The position numbers and the translations under genes are program-made. From Artemia franciscana (Eukaryota; Arthropoda; Branchiopoda; Anostraca; Artemiidae), in the NCBI RefSeq assembly GCF_032884065.1, contig NC_088866.1, forward strand, positions 45,728,653-45,792,652: a DNA stretch of 64,000 nt. Reading direction: 5' to 3'. The notes beneath the pieces were generated by a model. It was not told where the DNA came from and ran no database searches. It worked only from the letters and a program-made list of their open reading frames with translations. Positions 1 to 28,773 of this stretch are shown in pieces (the first letter of the stretch is position 1; every line of letters begins with the position of its first letter).

Positions 1-17581
<17,581 letters not shown>

Positions 17582-17735
17582 ATTATAGAGGATTTTGTTT
17601 AGTTTTTTTTTTTTTTTAATCTGATTGTTTGTGATACTTTTATTTTGTTGTGAGATACTGGCTGTGTTGGCTAAACAAATGGCGGAACTGCATTGTAAAT
17701 GCAACCAGCAAATGTCGGTGTGAAAGATTGGTTGA

Positions 17736-17741
17736 AATAAA
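17736..17741 (+). promoter_or_regulatory. TPI poly(A) signal AATAAA
   Basis: A canonical AATAAA lies 155 nt after the TPI stop codon. It is followed by a T/GT-rich stretch around 17750-17770, as expected for cleavage and polyadenylation. The implied 3' UTR is about 175 nt. Confidence 0.75.
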
Positions 17742-17834
17742 GTAAATTGTGCATGTAATAACTTGTTTTCATTTAATAGGTCAAGTAGCTTAATCTAACT
17801 AAACTACCATCTTAAGGCAGCTTAAAGATAATTT

Positions 17835-18215
17835 CTTAAAACACGTTGGCCTGCCATAATATAAAGAAATAAAACTATCGAAAATGTGGGTTTTAGGGCC
17901 AAATGAAAACACTTAAAAAACACACACAGCGAAAAACTTGTCCACATCTTGAATGGTCCACATCTTCTTTTGCTACTTGCGGGAATAATTTAAGCATTAC
18001 TAATAGGAAATAAAAACTAAGTTTGTTTTTCAGTTTTTTAAATGTCCAAAATTTATTTCTTTTAATTTGACTCAGTATGCTGCCTTAATATAAAGAAAGA
18101 ACTGATCAAAAATGGGGGTTTGAAGGCCAAACGAAAATACTGAAAAAACACACAAAGCGGATATTTCGAAAGGATAAACGCCTCTCCTCTTCAGTGTGAA
18201 CAAAAATAATATATT
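17835..18215. repeat. Direct repeats with Penelope-like end motif
   Basis: TAATATAAAGAAATAAAACT (17857) and TAATATAAAGAAAGAACTGA (18088) start two similar stretches, each continuing through a GG-TTT-GGCCAAA-GAAAA block to AAAAAACACAC. The second ends in a block whose minus strand reads CTGAAGAGGAGAGGCG then TTTCGAAATATCCGC. This resembles sequence near ends of some Penelope-like elements, but no coding part is present. Confidence 0.4.
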
Positions 18216-18284
18216 CAAGGAAAATGCCGAAGAAGAAAAACAACAAAACAAATGTGGAAAGTCAATGTGAAAAAAACAAAAAAC

Positions 18285-18425
18285 TTATGAAAAAAAACAA
18301 CAAAAAATCAAAAGATAAATAAAATTTAATAAAAGCCAAAAATTATAAGAATAAATGGTAGGTATTTGGGTTTATTAAATCTTATTTATCTTTTAATTTT
18401 TTGTTTTTTTCCATTTTTTTTCACA
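18285..18425. repeat. AT-rich inverted repeat (hairpin)
   Basis: Sequence ending in AGATAAATAAAATTTAATAAA (about 18290-18341) is mirrored by TTTATTAAATCTTATTTATC and following bases (18370-18420). The arms are about 45-50 bp with a spacer of about 30 bp. Confidence 0.7.
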
Positions 18426-19328
18426 TTGAATATAAAAAAAAAATTTCACATTATGTAATGAAGGAGTGCTCCACCCTCTCATTTTACTCTTAAAAAGGTC
18501 TTTTCATGGAGCAGAAATTGTGTTTTTTGTGCAATTGGAGTTTAAGAATGTTTTATTTATTTTTATATTCTAAAATTGACCTCTGTTTAACAAAATCCGT
18601 CTTGGGTAGTGGCTAGGCTTTATTTGTGAATAAATTTGACAGGGATGGTTTGTTTTGCTGAAGAAGGCGAATGGCACTAATAATGCTAAATTGGAGCGCT
18701 GTTCACTTTTCTTGCTCATAACAGTATTGAAGTAATATCCCATTTCATGTTCAGAATGGCAATTGAAATAGGATAAGAAGATTTGGCCTCTTTTAACCGT
18801 ATCATATTTGCTACTATGGAGACTCATAAGGGGGAAAGGTGTGTTCAGTTCTAACTGCTTTATGCGTTAATTAATACAAGACGAAATTTCATGACATTAA
18901 TTGGTAAATTTTCTGATTAACTGAATATTGAGAAAGCTAAGAAACCTACGCTCCTTTAAAATTAGTGTTTCATCATGAATCCAAATATATCATTCGTCTG
19001 CATCGTAAATGGACTTTAAACCACACCGCTCTTACGCCTAGTGGTCATTTATACTGTATGAATTGTGTACATACTCTCAATTTTCGCTTGTTTTGATAAA
19101 TCGCTAAGTCAATCTGAAAAAAAATATAACGTATGGAAAATTCGGTGCATATATATAATTAAGGCTATATATTTGACCATTTTAAGGGAGAAGGAGCGAA
19201 GCGCATTTGGAACGCAAATAAATGCCAGATTTAGATTCGCTATAAAATGGGGTTCACGATTATATGGGACTTTAAGTGAAAGCTATTAACATGACGCTTC
19301 AATAGAGTCTTAAAATTAAATTATAAAA
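18426..19328. other. Intergenic sequence, nothing recognised
   Basis: AT-rich sequence between TPI and the Helitron, with no coding or repeat signature identified. Confidence 0.45.
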
Positions 19329-19483
19329 TCTATATATATAAAAATAAGTTGTCTGTCTGTGGATCAGGTAACGTCATGTTTCTGTGTCGACTGACGTCAT
19401 GAAGTTAGTTGTCGTCATTTTTGCTATGACGGTGACGTCATTAAAGATGTTTAAGACATATATGTTCACGTAGAAATCTATTA

Positions 19484-19834
19484 ATGTTTAAATTTACAAT
19501 GACTGATGAACTTATAATGGCAAAAGCCGATGAAGATGCTCAAAGAGTCTATGCCAAAAAACTTGCTGCTGATAGAGAAAGTCAGAAAAGAAAGCGTGCC
19601 GAGGAATCAAAAGAACAGCAAGGAAACAGGCTTGAGGCTAAAGAACGCAAAACCGCGCAGATAGATGAAGATACACCTGGACAGCGAGAGTCAAAACATA
19701 TCAAAACTGAAAATGATAGCGATGATGATTGGGTTTGGGATTTTGACTTGGATAAGGTCATCAATGCCTACCAGATTTTAGTTAAAAAAACAAAGGTTCG
19801 GCGATATGTATTTCATAGTGAAACTGAAAAATAA
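19484..19834 (+). pseudogene. Helitron protein N-terminal region
   Basis: The 116-residue open frame is very charged: DRESQKRKRAEESKEQQGNR and EDTPGQRESK resemble the repeated RAEES-EQR and AEETPEQR segments at the N-terminus of arthropod Helitron proteins. It ends SDDDWVWDFDLDKV and a Lys-rich tail. It is separated from the Rep relic by the family minisatellite, so a single protein is not encoded. Confidence 0.65.
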
Positions 19835-19919
19835 AGAAGATAAAGAAAACTGAAAAAAGAAAAAATGTAAAAAACTAAAAAATACTAAAAAGAAAAAACA
19901 CTCAAAGAGAAATTACAGA

Positions 19920-20055
19920 ACGGGACACAAATGACGACCGGGACAGAGGGAATATAAATAACGACCGGGACACTCAAAGAGAAATTACAGACTGGGATAC
20001 CGGGACACAAATGACGACCGGGACACAGGGAAAATAAATGACGACCAGGACACAG
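19920..20055. repeat. CCGGGACA minisatellite inside the Helitron
   Basis: Units such as GACGACCGGGACACAGGGAA, with TATAAATAAC or AAATAAAT spacers, repeat about five times. They are the reverse complement of arrays at 1150-1270 and 2640-2790. Confidence 0.85.
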
Positions 20056-20150
20056 GTATTTAATAATATTGTTCAAAGACAAATTTTTAATTGTAAGAAG
20101 ACCGTTGAAAGAGAAATTTCCAATTGTAAAATGACTGAAGAACCTACAAT

Positions 20151-20640
20151 GGCAACGGTACCACCATCGAAGTAGATAACCAGTGGGTTGTTCCGTATTC
20201 CCCATTATTATCAAAAACATTTAATGCACACATAAACGTTGAATACTGTAACTCCGTAAAGGCAATCAAATACATATGTAAATACGTCAACAAAGGCAGT
20301 GACATGGCAGTTTTTGGCTTGCAGCCCGAAATCAAAGATTTCGACGAAATCGTACAATATCAGGCTGGAAGATACATAAGCAGTAATGAAGCTGTTTGGC
20401 GAATTCTTTCATTTCCGATACATGAACGTAGTTCAGCTGTTGTTCACTTAGCGGTACATTTACAGAATGGTCAACGTGTTTATTTCTCGGAAACCAACGT
20501 GCAACAAAGAGCCCTGAATCCACCGGATAAAAAATTAACAGCTTTTTTTCGCTTTGCAAAAATGATTCTTTTGCAAAATAACTGCTATATACTGAAGTGC
20601 CTTCGTATTACACGTGGAATACTAAAAATAAAGTATTTGA
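20151..20640 (+). pseudogene. Helitron Rep (HUH, Y2) C-terminal relic
   Basis: The frame reads EVDNQWVVPYSPLLSKTF, HINVEYCNSVKAIK and the two-tyrosine catalytic motif YICKY (20271-20285), then VNKGSDMAVFG, QAGRYISSNEAVWRILSFPI and HLQNGQRVYF. In Helitrons the paired tyrosines nick DNA to start rolling-circle transposition. The upstream HUH histidine motif is missing. A frameshift at a T run near 20547 and a stop near 20580 separate this from the following helicase-side frame. Confidence 0.9.
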
Positions 20641-21395
20641 ACGTCGAAAACAGGGTAAGTCAGTCGACGGCCAACCTACCATCTTCAAAGATACCACGAT
20701 AGGAAGACTCTACACCGTTCACCCCAATCAACATGAATGCTTCTTTCTACGCCTGCTTTTGGTGAATGTACCCGGTCCGATATCCTTTGAGTATTTGAGA
20801 ATTGTAAACGGTACTATACATGACACTTACCGTAGTGCATGCCAAGCTCTGAATTTATTGGAGAATGACCAACACTGGGATAACTGCCTCAATGACGCGT
20901 GCGAAACGTCAACCCCAAGTCAGATTCGTGCATTGTTTGGCATCATTTTAACAACTTGCTCTCCATCAGCTCCTACAGAGTTATGGGAAAAATATAAGTC
21001 AAAAATGTCCGAAGATATACTCCATCGAAAACAGTCAGAGACGTCAGATATGACTTTTGATTTTACATCAGAAATTTATAACTACACTTTAGTTATTATA
21101 GAAGATTTGTGCGTACGTATGGCAAACAAACCTCTTCAGGATTTGGGAATGCCTTCACCTAACCGTATCGCTGCTGTTTCGACATGTGTAGAATTGGATC
21201 GTGAACAAAGTTACAGTACGAGTGATCTATTGTCGTATGTACAAAATAACATTTCCAAGTTAACGTCAGAACAAAAAGACATTTATGATACGATAGACTC
21301 AATTTCAGGACGTATACAACTACCTGCTGATTTCTGTAATTTAGTGACGTCCAAAAATGAATTGATTGAAAAATTATTTCTGAATATTCTAAAAA
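20597..21395 (+). pseudogene. Helitron Rep-helicase linker and helicase fragments, internal deletion
   Basis: The open frame starts MPSYYTWNTKNKVFERRKQG and runs through VHPNQHECFFLRLLLVNVPG, TCSPSAPTELWEKYKS, YSTSDLLSYVQNNISKLTSE and IYDTID, the region just before helicase motif I. It then jumps to SGRIQLPADFCNLVTSKNEL, which in intact Helitrons lies well downstream. The Walker A and B motifs are therefore lost at about 21295-21310. A second jump near 21395 leads to the C-terminal piece. Confidence 0.9.
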
Positions 21396-21713
21396 ATTAT
21401 AGAGGCCACAATCTTGACAGGGCCTTTTGAGGGTGAGGCTGTTCTTATTCCTCGCATTCCCATGATTCCAACGGATCTGCCTTTTCAATTTAAAAGATTG
21501 CGATTCCCAATTCGATTAGCATTTGCAATTACCATTAACAAAGCTCAAGGTCAATCATTAGAAAAATGTGGTATAGATCTTAATACTGATTGTTTTTCCC
21601 ATGGACAATTGTACGCTGCATGTTCGAGGATCGGTAAACCTGACAATCTATTTATATACAGCGACAATTGGACAGCGAAGAATCTTGTATATTCGCAAGT
21701 TTTACGCAGTTAA
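21396..21713 (+). pseudogene. Helitron Pif1-like helicase C-terminal piece
   Basis: The frame reads IIEATILTGPFEGEAVLIPR, LPFQFKRLRFPIRLAFAITI, NKAQGQSLEKCGIDLN, SHGQLYAACSRIGKPDNLF and VYSQVLRS stop. INKAQGQ and the GQLY-A-SR segment are the last SF1B helicase motifs. The piece is out of frame with the preceding one after the deletion at about 21395. Confidence 0.92.
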
Positions 21714-21740
21714 TTTGTATTGTATCTATCTATCTATCTA

Positions 21741-22105
21741 TCTATATAAAAACGAGTTGTGTGTATGCATGTTTGTTTGTTTGTAAGAAGAGCGTTTGCA
21801 TATGACGTCATTATTAGTACATACGGCTTTGTATATGCACAGACAATGGGAAAGCCAAGAATGTTGTATATTCGCAATTTTTACGTAGTTTAACTCCTGC
21901 AGACGAAATGAATGCTTGCCTGAAAAATTCTAATTTATGGGCACACGTAAAAATATTAAAATTAACTATAAATATGCATGTCCGATTGCAAAACGATGAC
22001 TCTGGTCAAACATTCACAGATCAATTGCTGGCAATTGGAAACGGAAAGCTCCCAGTAGTGGGAAAGCCAAAAATGTTGTATATTCGCAATTTTTACGTAG
22101 TTTGA
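21741..22105 (+). mobile_element. Nested Helitron fragment with out-of-order helicase segment
   Basis: A second Helitron-like 5' end, TCTATATAAAAACGAGTTGT, starts here after a (TATC)n run. It is followed by a helicase tail-like phrase (near 21845-21890), then TPADEMNACLKNSNLW, LKLTINMHVRLQNDDSG and LLAIGNGKLPV (21893-22058). This segment belongs to the helicase middle that is missing from the frames upstream. A second tail copy reads GKAKNVVYSQFLRSL in one frame. The order is therefore C-terminus, middle, C-terminus. Confidence 0.8.
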
Positions 22106-22310
22106 AACACATATATAAATCTATCTATATTCACAGGTGGGACACAGGAACACAACTACAATGGCGCGTAACTAATATGGCGCGTAACGACTTACGCGCG
22201 CGGGGGGGGGGGCGCGAAGCGCCCCACCAACTAGGTGTTGGGGTGGCGCGAAGCGCCATTCCAATGAACTCCACTGAACTCCACCCCATGAACTCCACTT
22301 TGATGAGGTA

Positions 22311-22893
22311 GCTTTTCCTTAATGGTTCACTCGAGTCATTTTAGGTCTCAATGTAAGTAGGGAAAGTTATTTCCTGACACATTATGAAAGTTTCCCCTCA
22401 TTTATACCTTAGCTATTCCCACTAGAACCCTTTCCATGGGGCCACTTGTGGCTCATTAATGTGCACTACGTACTGCTTGTATGACGTGTGTGTACTTACC
22501 TGCGCCTGGAATTATTAGGGAGTAAAATCATGTTCATAGCTCGGAGTTATAATTTCTATGATATAATTTAAGTTTGTGGGTTCTGTCTTAAATATTATAT
22601 TTGTCCCTGGAATATTTTATGCTTCTAAGCAAAGAGCATCGGTGACTTAAAAGAATGGAAACTGGCGATACTGTATACAAAAAAAAAAACACTAATGCTG
22701 TCTAGCGTTTGATGTTTATTAGCATTTTTACAGTGTCGTAATAAGGTAAAATTAGTGTTGGGAATTTGCTTGGAAAAATTAGTGTAATTAATTTAATTGG
22801 AAAAATTTGTCTAGTTAAAATTGTCTAATCTGAATTCCTGAAAAAAAAAACGTTAAATTTCTTTAAAGAACCCGGAACGTTTGATGGCGACGG

Positions 22894-22925
<32 letters not shown>

Positions 22926-23171
22926 GTCGAAACCTACGCTCTGTCCACTCTTGTAAGTTACTCATACTCTTTGGTTCAAAATTAATGCTCATTTTCACTA
23001 CTTTATTATTTCCACATTATATTAATAAATGCCAATGATCACTGCCAATGGAGAAAATGGTGCTGCCCATGGATGAAAAAGCTTGCCCAAAAGCTTAATA
23101 GCTTCGCAGTATTTGATTGACCGAAAGATTAAGAGATATGTTCATAATTGCAGCATCAAGTAGCTTTTCAC
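22311..23171. other. Intergenic sequence with 29-nt T run
   Basis: Unrecognised sequence with a T homopolymer at 22897-22925. No coding signature. Confidence 0.5.
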
Positions 23172-24937
23172 TACGATGCGGCGCGAAGAGCCTTCACTGA
23201 GCTATTAAATTTATAAAAGGTAAGGTTTAGAAAAAAAAGCAAAATATTATTCGCTAAGCATGTCCTCATTCTTGGGTCAGGTTCTTTTCCTTTCCTGAGG
23301 AAACATATTCGAGGCTCTGGTATTTAAGCACTTCATTCACTGCAATAAATTCAGACTCTGGTAAAACTGCCACCAATAATGGAGATTGAAAAACGGTGTA
23401 ATGGTGAAATATTGGTGGACGGGCAAAAAGGGTTAGGTGGAACCCAATTGAAGTTAATTATGCATAAGTAAATGTATTACCTTAACTCACCTTACCAACT
23501 TGAACTAGAAGCCTTCCTTAGACTAGAGAATACCTTTGGGGTACTTTAGGTAAGATCACTGATCCGTAAGCCCTTTTTATCTATCAAAATGTAAAAAGTA
23601 CTATAGACACACTTTGCTAGTTTTCGAAAAACGAAGTGAAAAATGGTGAAATACTGGCGGACGGGCAAAAAGAGATTAGGTGAAACCTAATTAAAGTTGA
23701 GCATAATTAAATAAATATATTACCTTCACTAACCTTACCAACATGGATCAGAAACCTTCTTTAAACCAGAGAACACCTGTGGTGCACTTGAGGTAAGATT
23801 ACTGATCCCTACACCCTTTTCTTATCTATGAAAATGTAATAGAAAAGTTTATGTGACAATTGCAGCTTTGAATGTAAACTGATAGACATATGGTGCAACA
23901 AATGAAGCAAAAGTAAGATTGGATTTGCCGCTAGCTCAACCAGATATGCTGAGAGCGCTCCTTCAACAACCCATCAACTCCCATCTCCCATAAAAGTAAT
24001 TTATGTTTAATGGATTAATTTTAAATTGCAATTTCCGAGATATTGGAGGAGTGAAACACACGGGATACTGACTTCCTTTTATAGAGGAGGGAGGGGGGTT
24101 TTAGGCCAATACAAGTGGAGTAAATAAAATCGAAAATTAAAGGAAAGAAAAAAAGATTCACTTTGTTTCCAACAGGGTATGATTTCGGTTACAGTTTATT
24201 GAATCTTTAAAATTGTTGTCCTATGTTTAACTTGGTCAATTTTATAACAATATGTTGCCTGTTAAGGCGAAAAGTAATTTAAAATGATATTATCTGATTA
24301 TCTGGGCATTTTTTTTCTGCTGGACAGCAGCTGTGTACAATATTACCTATATTGCTGCTTGTTGCAACGGGTTTGTTACGTTGGCTTCATGTCACAATGC
24401 TGCATGCAGTTGTTAAAAAGAGAAGATAATTATGACTTTGGGCTTGCTAACTATTAACAAATTTTAGCTAGGGAATTGTTTTTTTCTAATCTTTGGTCAC
24501 TGAAATTCAGACCTTGTTTGAATTTAGTATGAATTTTGAAGTTTACAGCCAAGCAAACATTATAGTTGGTGTTCAAATTTGTGGTATTATTTGAAATGTT
24601 GTAAATAGTTGGTATTTGCAATGTTAATATTTGAATAGGTGAACTTGTCTGTAATTTTTAATTCTATTAAACACATAATGTAATTGTAGATAAGTAATAA
24701 CATAAAAAGTGACATCTTTGGCTTAATTTGTCCTCAAGCTGCAAAATTAGAATCTTGAAGTCGTTCCAATGCTGTAAAAAAAAAAACCTTAATTAGTAAT
24801 TTTTTGATTAATTAGTTAATAATATTAGTCAAACAAAATTTAATTATACGAATAAAGTACTCAATGTAGATTTAATAGATTAAATTTAAGTACAAATAAA
24901 TTATATAGTAAATAAACAAAATAAAAAAATAAAAAAA
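23172..24937. other. Duplicated segment, no recognisable gene
   Basis: It holds a local diverged direct repeat: GGTGAAATATTGGTGGACGG (23402) and GGTGAAATACTGGCGGACGG (23643), each followed by AAAAAG and a GTGGAACC or GTGAAACC block, with a period of about 240 bp. Nothing else was identified. Confidence 0.6.
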
Positions 24938-25190
24938 GTAGTACTACTACTAACAACTGACTGCAGCACCAAGCTATCTGAGACAAATACGGGTAGGTAC
25001 GCTCTTCCATCCAAATCGATTTAAAGCCTCTCTCTTTGCACCTTCACAGGAAGTTTAAATTTTTCTTCAATCCTTTCTTATGACCTCCAACCCTATTTGG
25101 AGTGGCCTATTTTTTGTTTGGCATTGTCGTCTTAAAAGGACGATGTTGAGCAATCTATTATCCGCAGAACGTGTTCTATTCTTCTCAACC
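24938..25190 (-). pseudogene. RTE-like LINE, C-terminus and 3' tail
   Basis: The minus strand reads RSADNRLLNIVLLRRQC, IGLEVIRKD, then EGAKREALNRFGWKS and LGAAVSC followed by stops and a short (TAG)n tail at 24938-24952. This is the C-terminal pattern of the RTE family also seen at 39960-40300. It is 5'-truncated and has in-frame stops. Confidence 0.75.
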
Positions 25191-25539
25191 TCTCTGTCAT
25201 TATTCTCTATGATTTTTGACAGAAGAATGATCACGGATACGTACTCATTATTATTTTTTTTTTTCCCAGGGAGGGTGATATTGAAACAATGGCCATGGAT
25301 GATCGGGAGACGGTACATTCCAACGTAAATTAAAAGTTCTAGTGCCCTTTTTAAGTGAGTAAAAAGATTGACCGGTTGTAATTGTCTTACTTTCTGTTTG
25401 CTAAGTGTTTCATGTGGAGTTGTTCTAGGGGAATTACCTGTGGGCTACTTTATGCGTGTTTTGATTTCTGGGAAATAATCTCCACAGAAGGGGGCATTTC
25501 TGAGGTTAAGATTAGAGATTAAAGTCTTATTCAAATGAA

Positions 25540-25811
25540 AAAATACAAAAACATGTCTTTTTAACTGAACGAGTGACATTAAAACCTAAAACGAACAGAA
25601 ACTATTCCGTATATGAAATGGGCTGTCTCTTACTCAACGCCTCCCTCTTTACGCTAAAGCTTGACAGTTTGTCGCAACTCCACTTTTTAAAACAAAATTT
25701 GTTAAGGAGGGGACAGCGCTTTTTATATACGGGGTGATTTCTGTTCATTTTAAGTTTTAATGTCGCTCTTTACTTTCAGGTAAAAACAAATTGTTTTTCT
25801 ATTTAATTTCC
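25540..25811 (+). mobile_element. Foldback-family hairpin (diverged)
   Basis: GAGTGACATTAAAACCTAAA then ACGAACAGAAACTATTCCGT on the left is mirrored by ACGGGGTGATTTCTGTTC and TTTTAAGTTTTAATGTCGCT on the right around a short loop. It contains CTCTTTACGCTAAAG. This is the family 5' hairpin, repeated in copy 2 at 52240-52510. Confidence 0.8.
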
Positions 25812-27060
25812 AACGGAAACTAAGCTAATACCTCTGTTATTACCACGCACACTCCTATAACCTTTATTATTGAGGGGTTTAATTAAAGTTTTTCTGAATA
25901 TCATAAATTCATACTTTTTTCTTATTCACAAATGAGATATTTTATTTCGCAGCTCAGAAATTTAGTTTTTTAAGAAAACAATAGATTTTTTACAAAGAAG
26001 GCTAGGCAAATTAAATATGTTGTTAATTGATTTTAATGTTAATTATACTTTGTTTATTATATTAGTTAATTATGTATCAAAATATTGATTAATCATGGTG
26101 CTTCTCAAATTTAACTATTGTTGAGGTTAATAGTTGCAGTTTAATTTTTTCTGAACAACATTTTGATGAAAAGAAGCTCATTTATTATATTTGGCTTTCG
26201 AAATAAGGTTATTTGGAGTACTTCCAATAAATAAGAAAATGAGAAACATTCCCCCTTGAATTTTTGTGAAGACAAAGCTTCTGGTAGCACCTGCCGCTCT
26301 CCCCTTCCTGATAAATTTCAAGGAGGCATTCATAACCTCTCCCTCTGCCCCACATCTCCAGCATCTGTGCTGGTAAGCAAACTAATGCATTATTCTATGT
26401 TGGACAATTTGTCTCATCTATAAGAGGGGGAGCTAACATCAAAGCATCTATACAAATACAGAAAAGAGAATAATGAGGACTTTTTTCTCCACGAAAGTGA
26501 ATGAAATGTTTGTTCACTGTCTTGGGAAAGAGTCCTCATTATTCTCTCCTCTGTATTTGTATTATGGAAAGGCAGTGCGGTCTTTGCATTATCAAAGCAT
26601 CTATATTATAAACTTCGTCAAAAAATTTTTCTCTTCAATGAAAGGAGACTAGAAATTGGTTTCAACCCTCCTCCTCTCTAAATTTACCTGAAGGGCTCCC
26701 TGGAAAGAAAGAAAACATTGGAAGTTGTGTATAAAAAGAAAATTAGTAATAATACCATTTAATTTTTGGCAAAACAAACACGGATCTATACCCCCCCCTC
26801 CTTCCTTTACTCAGTACATCCTTCTATTTTTACCAAAAAGATAATAGAGGGAATAATTTGGGCATAAAAAATATGTTTTGAAGGTTCAGGCACAGTACTC
26901 CCCCCACCTGCACAACCAACAGGCGCAGTACCCCCTCCCCCACCTACACAAAGATAAACCGACCCTCCTTCATAATGGCTGATGTGCAGTCATGTACAAT
27001 TGTCCATACATTTATCAATCCCTAGATGACTCGACCTATTTAAATGAAGCCTTGGATTAA
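25812..27060. other. Duplicated segment, unrecognised
   Basis: It contains a local duplication around AATAATGAGGACTTTTTTCT (26471) and GTCCTCATTATTCTCTCCTC (26530), which form an imperfect inverted pair. No gene was identified. Confidence 0.5.
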
Positions 27061-27800
27061 AATTTTTGTGTTAACAGTTTGTTTTGTATGGACTAATTAC
27101 ATCTTTCGGATTGGATCTGCCATGGAGCGACAGTATAGCCACTGAAACTGTGGAGCTCTTTATATAACTTTCTGATAATTTTAAATCGATTAGTTCTCTC
27201 AGAATTTTCTGTCGATAGCTTTTTCTCTTTCTTTGGGGTTTAAAGTTCGTTTTGCACCGTAAAATGGCAAAAAACACCACTAGGGTATAGTTCTATCTTT
27301 TTTGCCATTTAAGATAGGCACTACAATTTTTTTAATCTCCGTTCGAATGAGCCTTCTTCTGATGTTCTAGGACCGCCGTGGTCCTAGAGGATTCTAGAAC
27401 CACTGGCTCGATACGATAAAAAAAAACAACAAACAAGCAATTAACACAAATCTGTAATATTTCTCCCTCAAAAATGCAGAGTTTCACATTTTCCAGCATA
27501 GGAATTTGAAACTTCTGCAGTGGGGCTCTCTGATACGCTGAATTTGTTTGTGTTATTTTAATCAAAATTATTCACCCTTTTTCGGGTGTTTTCCCCCTAT
27601 ATCGAAAACGGGGTAAATTTTTCAAGCTCGTAAATAAAGGTAGATTGCTTATACTTAATGACTCATATGTTTAGAAACACCATAAGAGACAATTCTTTTA
27701 AAGTGTATATTACTATCAAATCGGTGTTTTCCTACAGTTTCGGTTACTATTAGCACGAGAACTTGAACGCTTGCGGTTTTAAGCACAAACTGCTTGAAAA
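27061..27800 (+). mobile_element. Diverged foldback-family 3' half
   Basis: Blocks recur in family order: CACTACAATTTTTTTAATCTCCG, GAATGAGCC, CGATACGATAAAAAAAAACA, TTGAAACTTCTGCAGTGGGG, CTCTGATACGCTGAAT, GTGTTTTCCCCCTAT, TTTCGGTTACTATTAG. The terminal palindrome is eroded. Copy 2 has the same at 53765-54530. Confidence 0.65.
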
Positions 27801-28773
27801 GCTCATAAATAATTTTAAATAATTTTTTCTTAGAATCTCAATTACTAGTAAGAGGAGTTGTGTGCTTGCAGTTGTTTTTTTTTGTTTTTTTTTTTACCGC
27901 AAACTGTTTGTAACACTCATATTTTGAACTTATCTGCTTTATAGACATAGGACGACCTTGACAAATAGGCAATACCCTCACAAAGTAAAAGAGAAAGTTC
28001 CCTCTAAATGGAGGTTTTCTGTGGCTTAAGGAAAGATTAGACATTTTAAATAAGAGAAGACTTGTCAGACGACTTAGAATCCTATTCTAAGCAAGAAACA
28101 AAATTGTTAAACAATTTCAAACACTAAATTTCTAAATAATTTACACATTTACACTGAAATTTTGGTCTTACTAGACCGATCAATCTGGACCGAAAAGAAA
28201 GAGTGGAGCTTAATCAGACTAGAGTTGCCACTATGGAATATTTGTGCTCATAGAGGGAAAATAGACTTGAGTTGTGATTACCTTTTTGTAAATTGAAGGC
28301 ATTTAGCTCCGAATTTCTTATTCTCGCCAATTCCCTCTTGAAATTCATTGCAAGTGCCTTCCGTTGAAAATCTGCTTCTATTTCATGCTTCGTCCGCGGA
28401 ATGCGGAATTTAATGAAACTGCATATAAGGATTGCTGAAAGAATTGAATATGCATTTGATAATTCTGTTCGTCTATGCTGTCCCCTTCGGGTGGCAATGT
28501 CAACGTCAGACTTAGGCTAAGCTGCATGTGTACAACCACTTATAGAGAGGAAAAAAGAGCAAGATAAGGCACTAGCTTGCATCAAAGTCGACCAAAGTCC
28601 CGAAAACATAAAGTAAGTGAGCAACAATAAAAAATGCGCTAAGTGTTTTTCTGCTCGTCATTTTTGCTACTGAGACGAATTATTGATGTTTTTGTTGCAT
28701 TGTTAAGGAATTAACTATCTATATAAAAAAGCTTTACCCTTATTCTTACATTTTAGAATTAAATTTCATTAAA
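27801..28773. other. Duplicated segment, unrecognised
   Basis: AT-rich sequence including a T-rich run at 27870-27895 that corresponds to a 67-nt T run in copy 2. No coding signature. Confidence 0.5.

Larger units (their letters stand above)
19329..22268 (+). mobile_element. Decayed coding Helitron, plus orientation
   Basis: The 5' end TCTATATATATAAAAATAAG followed by GTTGTCTGTCTGTGG is the same as in the two intronic copies. The 3' region keeps the GGCGCGTAACGACTTACGCGCG block and two GGCGCGAAGCGCC hairpins (22211-22258), but the last hairpin arm is mutated and CTAG is missing, so the exact 3' end is uncertain. Inside are an N-terminal ORF, Rep and helicase relics, the family minisatellite (19920-20055), and a second Helitron fragment (21741-22105). 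It is a rolling-circle transposon that has lost its helicase core and cannot be autonomous. Confidence 0.88.

Noticed and set aside
18130-18215. Possible hammerhead ribozyme (CTGAAGAGGAG, CGAAAT on the minus strand)
   Set aside because: The CUGAUGA core is not matched (CTGAAGA) and the stems do not pair convincingly. Kept only as a weak Penelope-like repeat.
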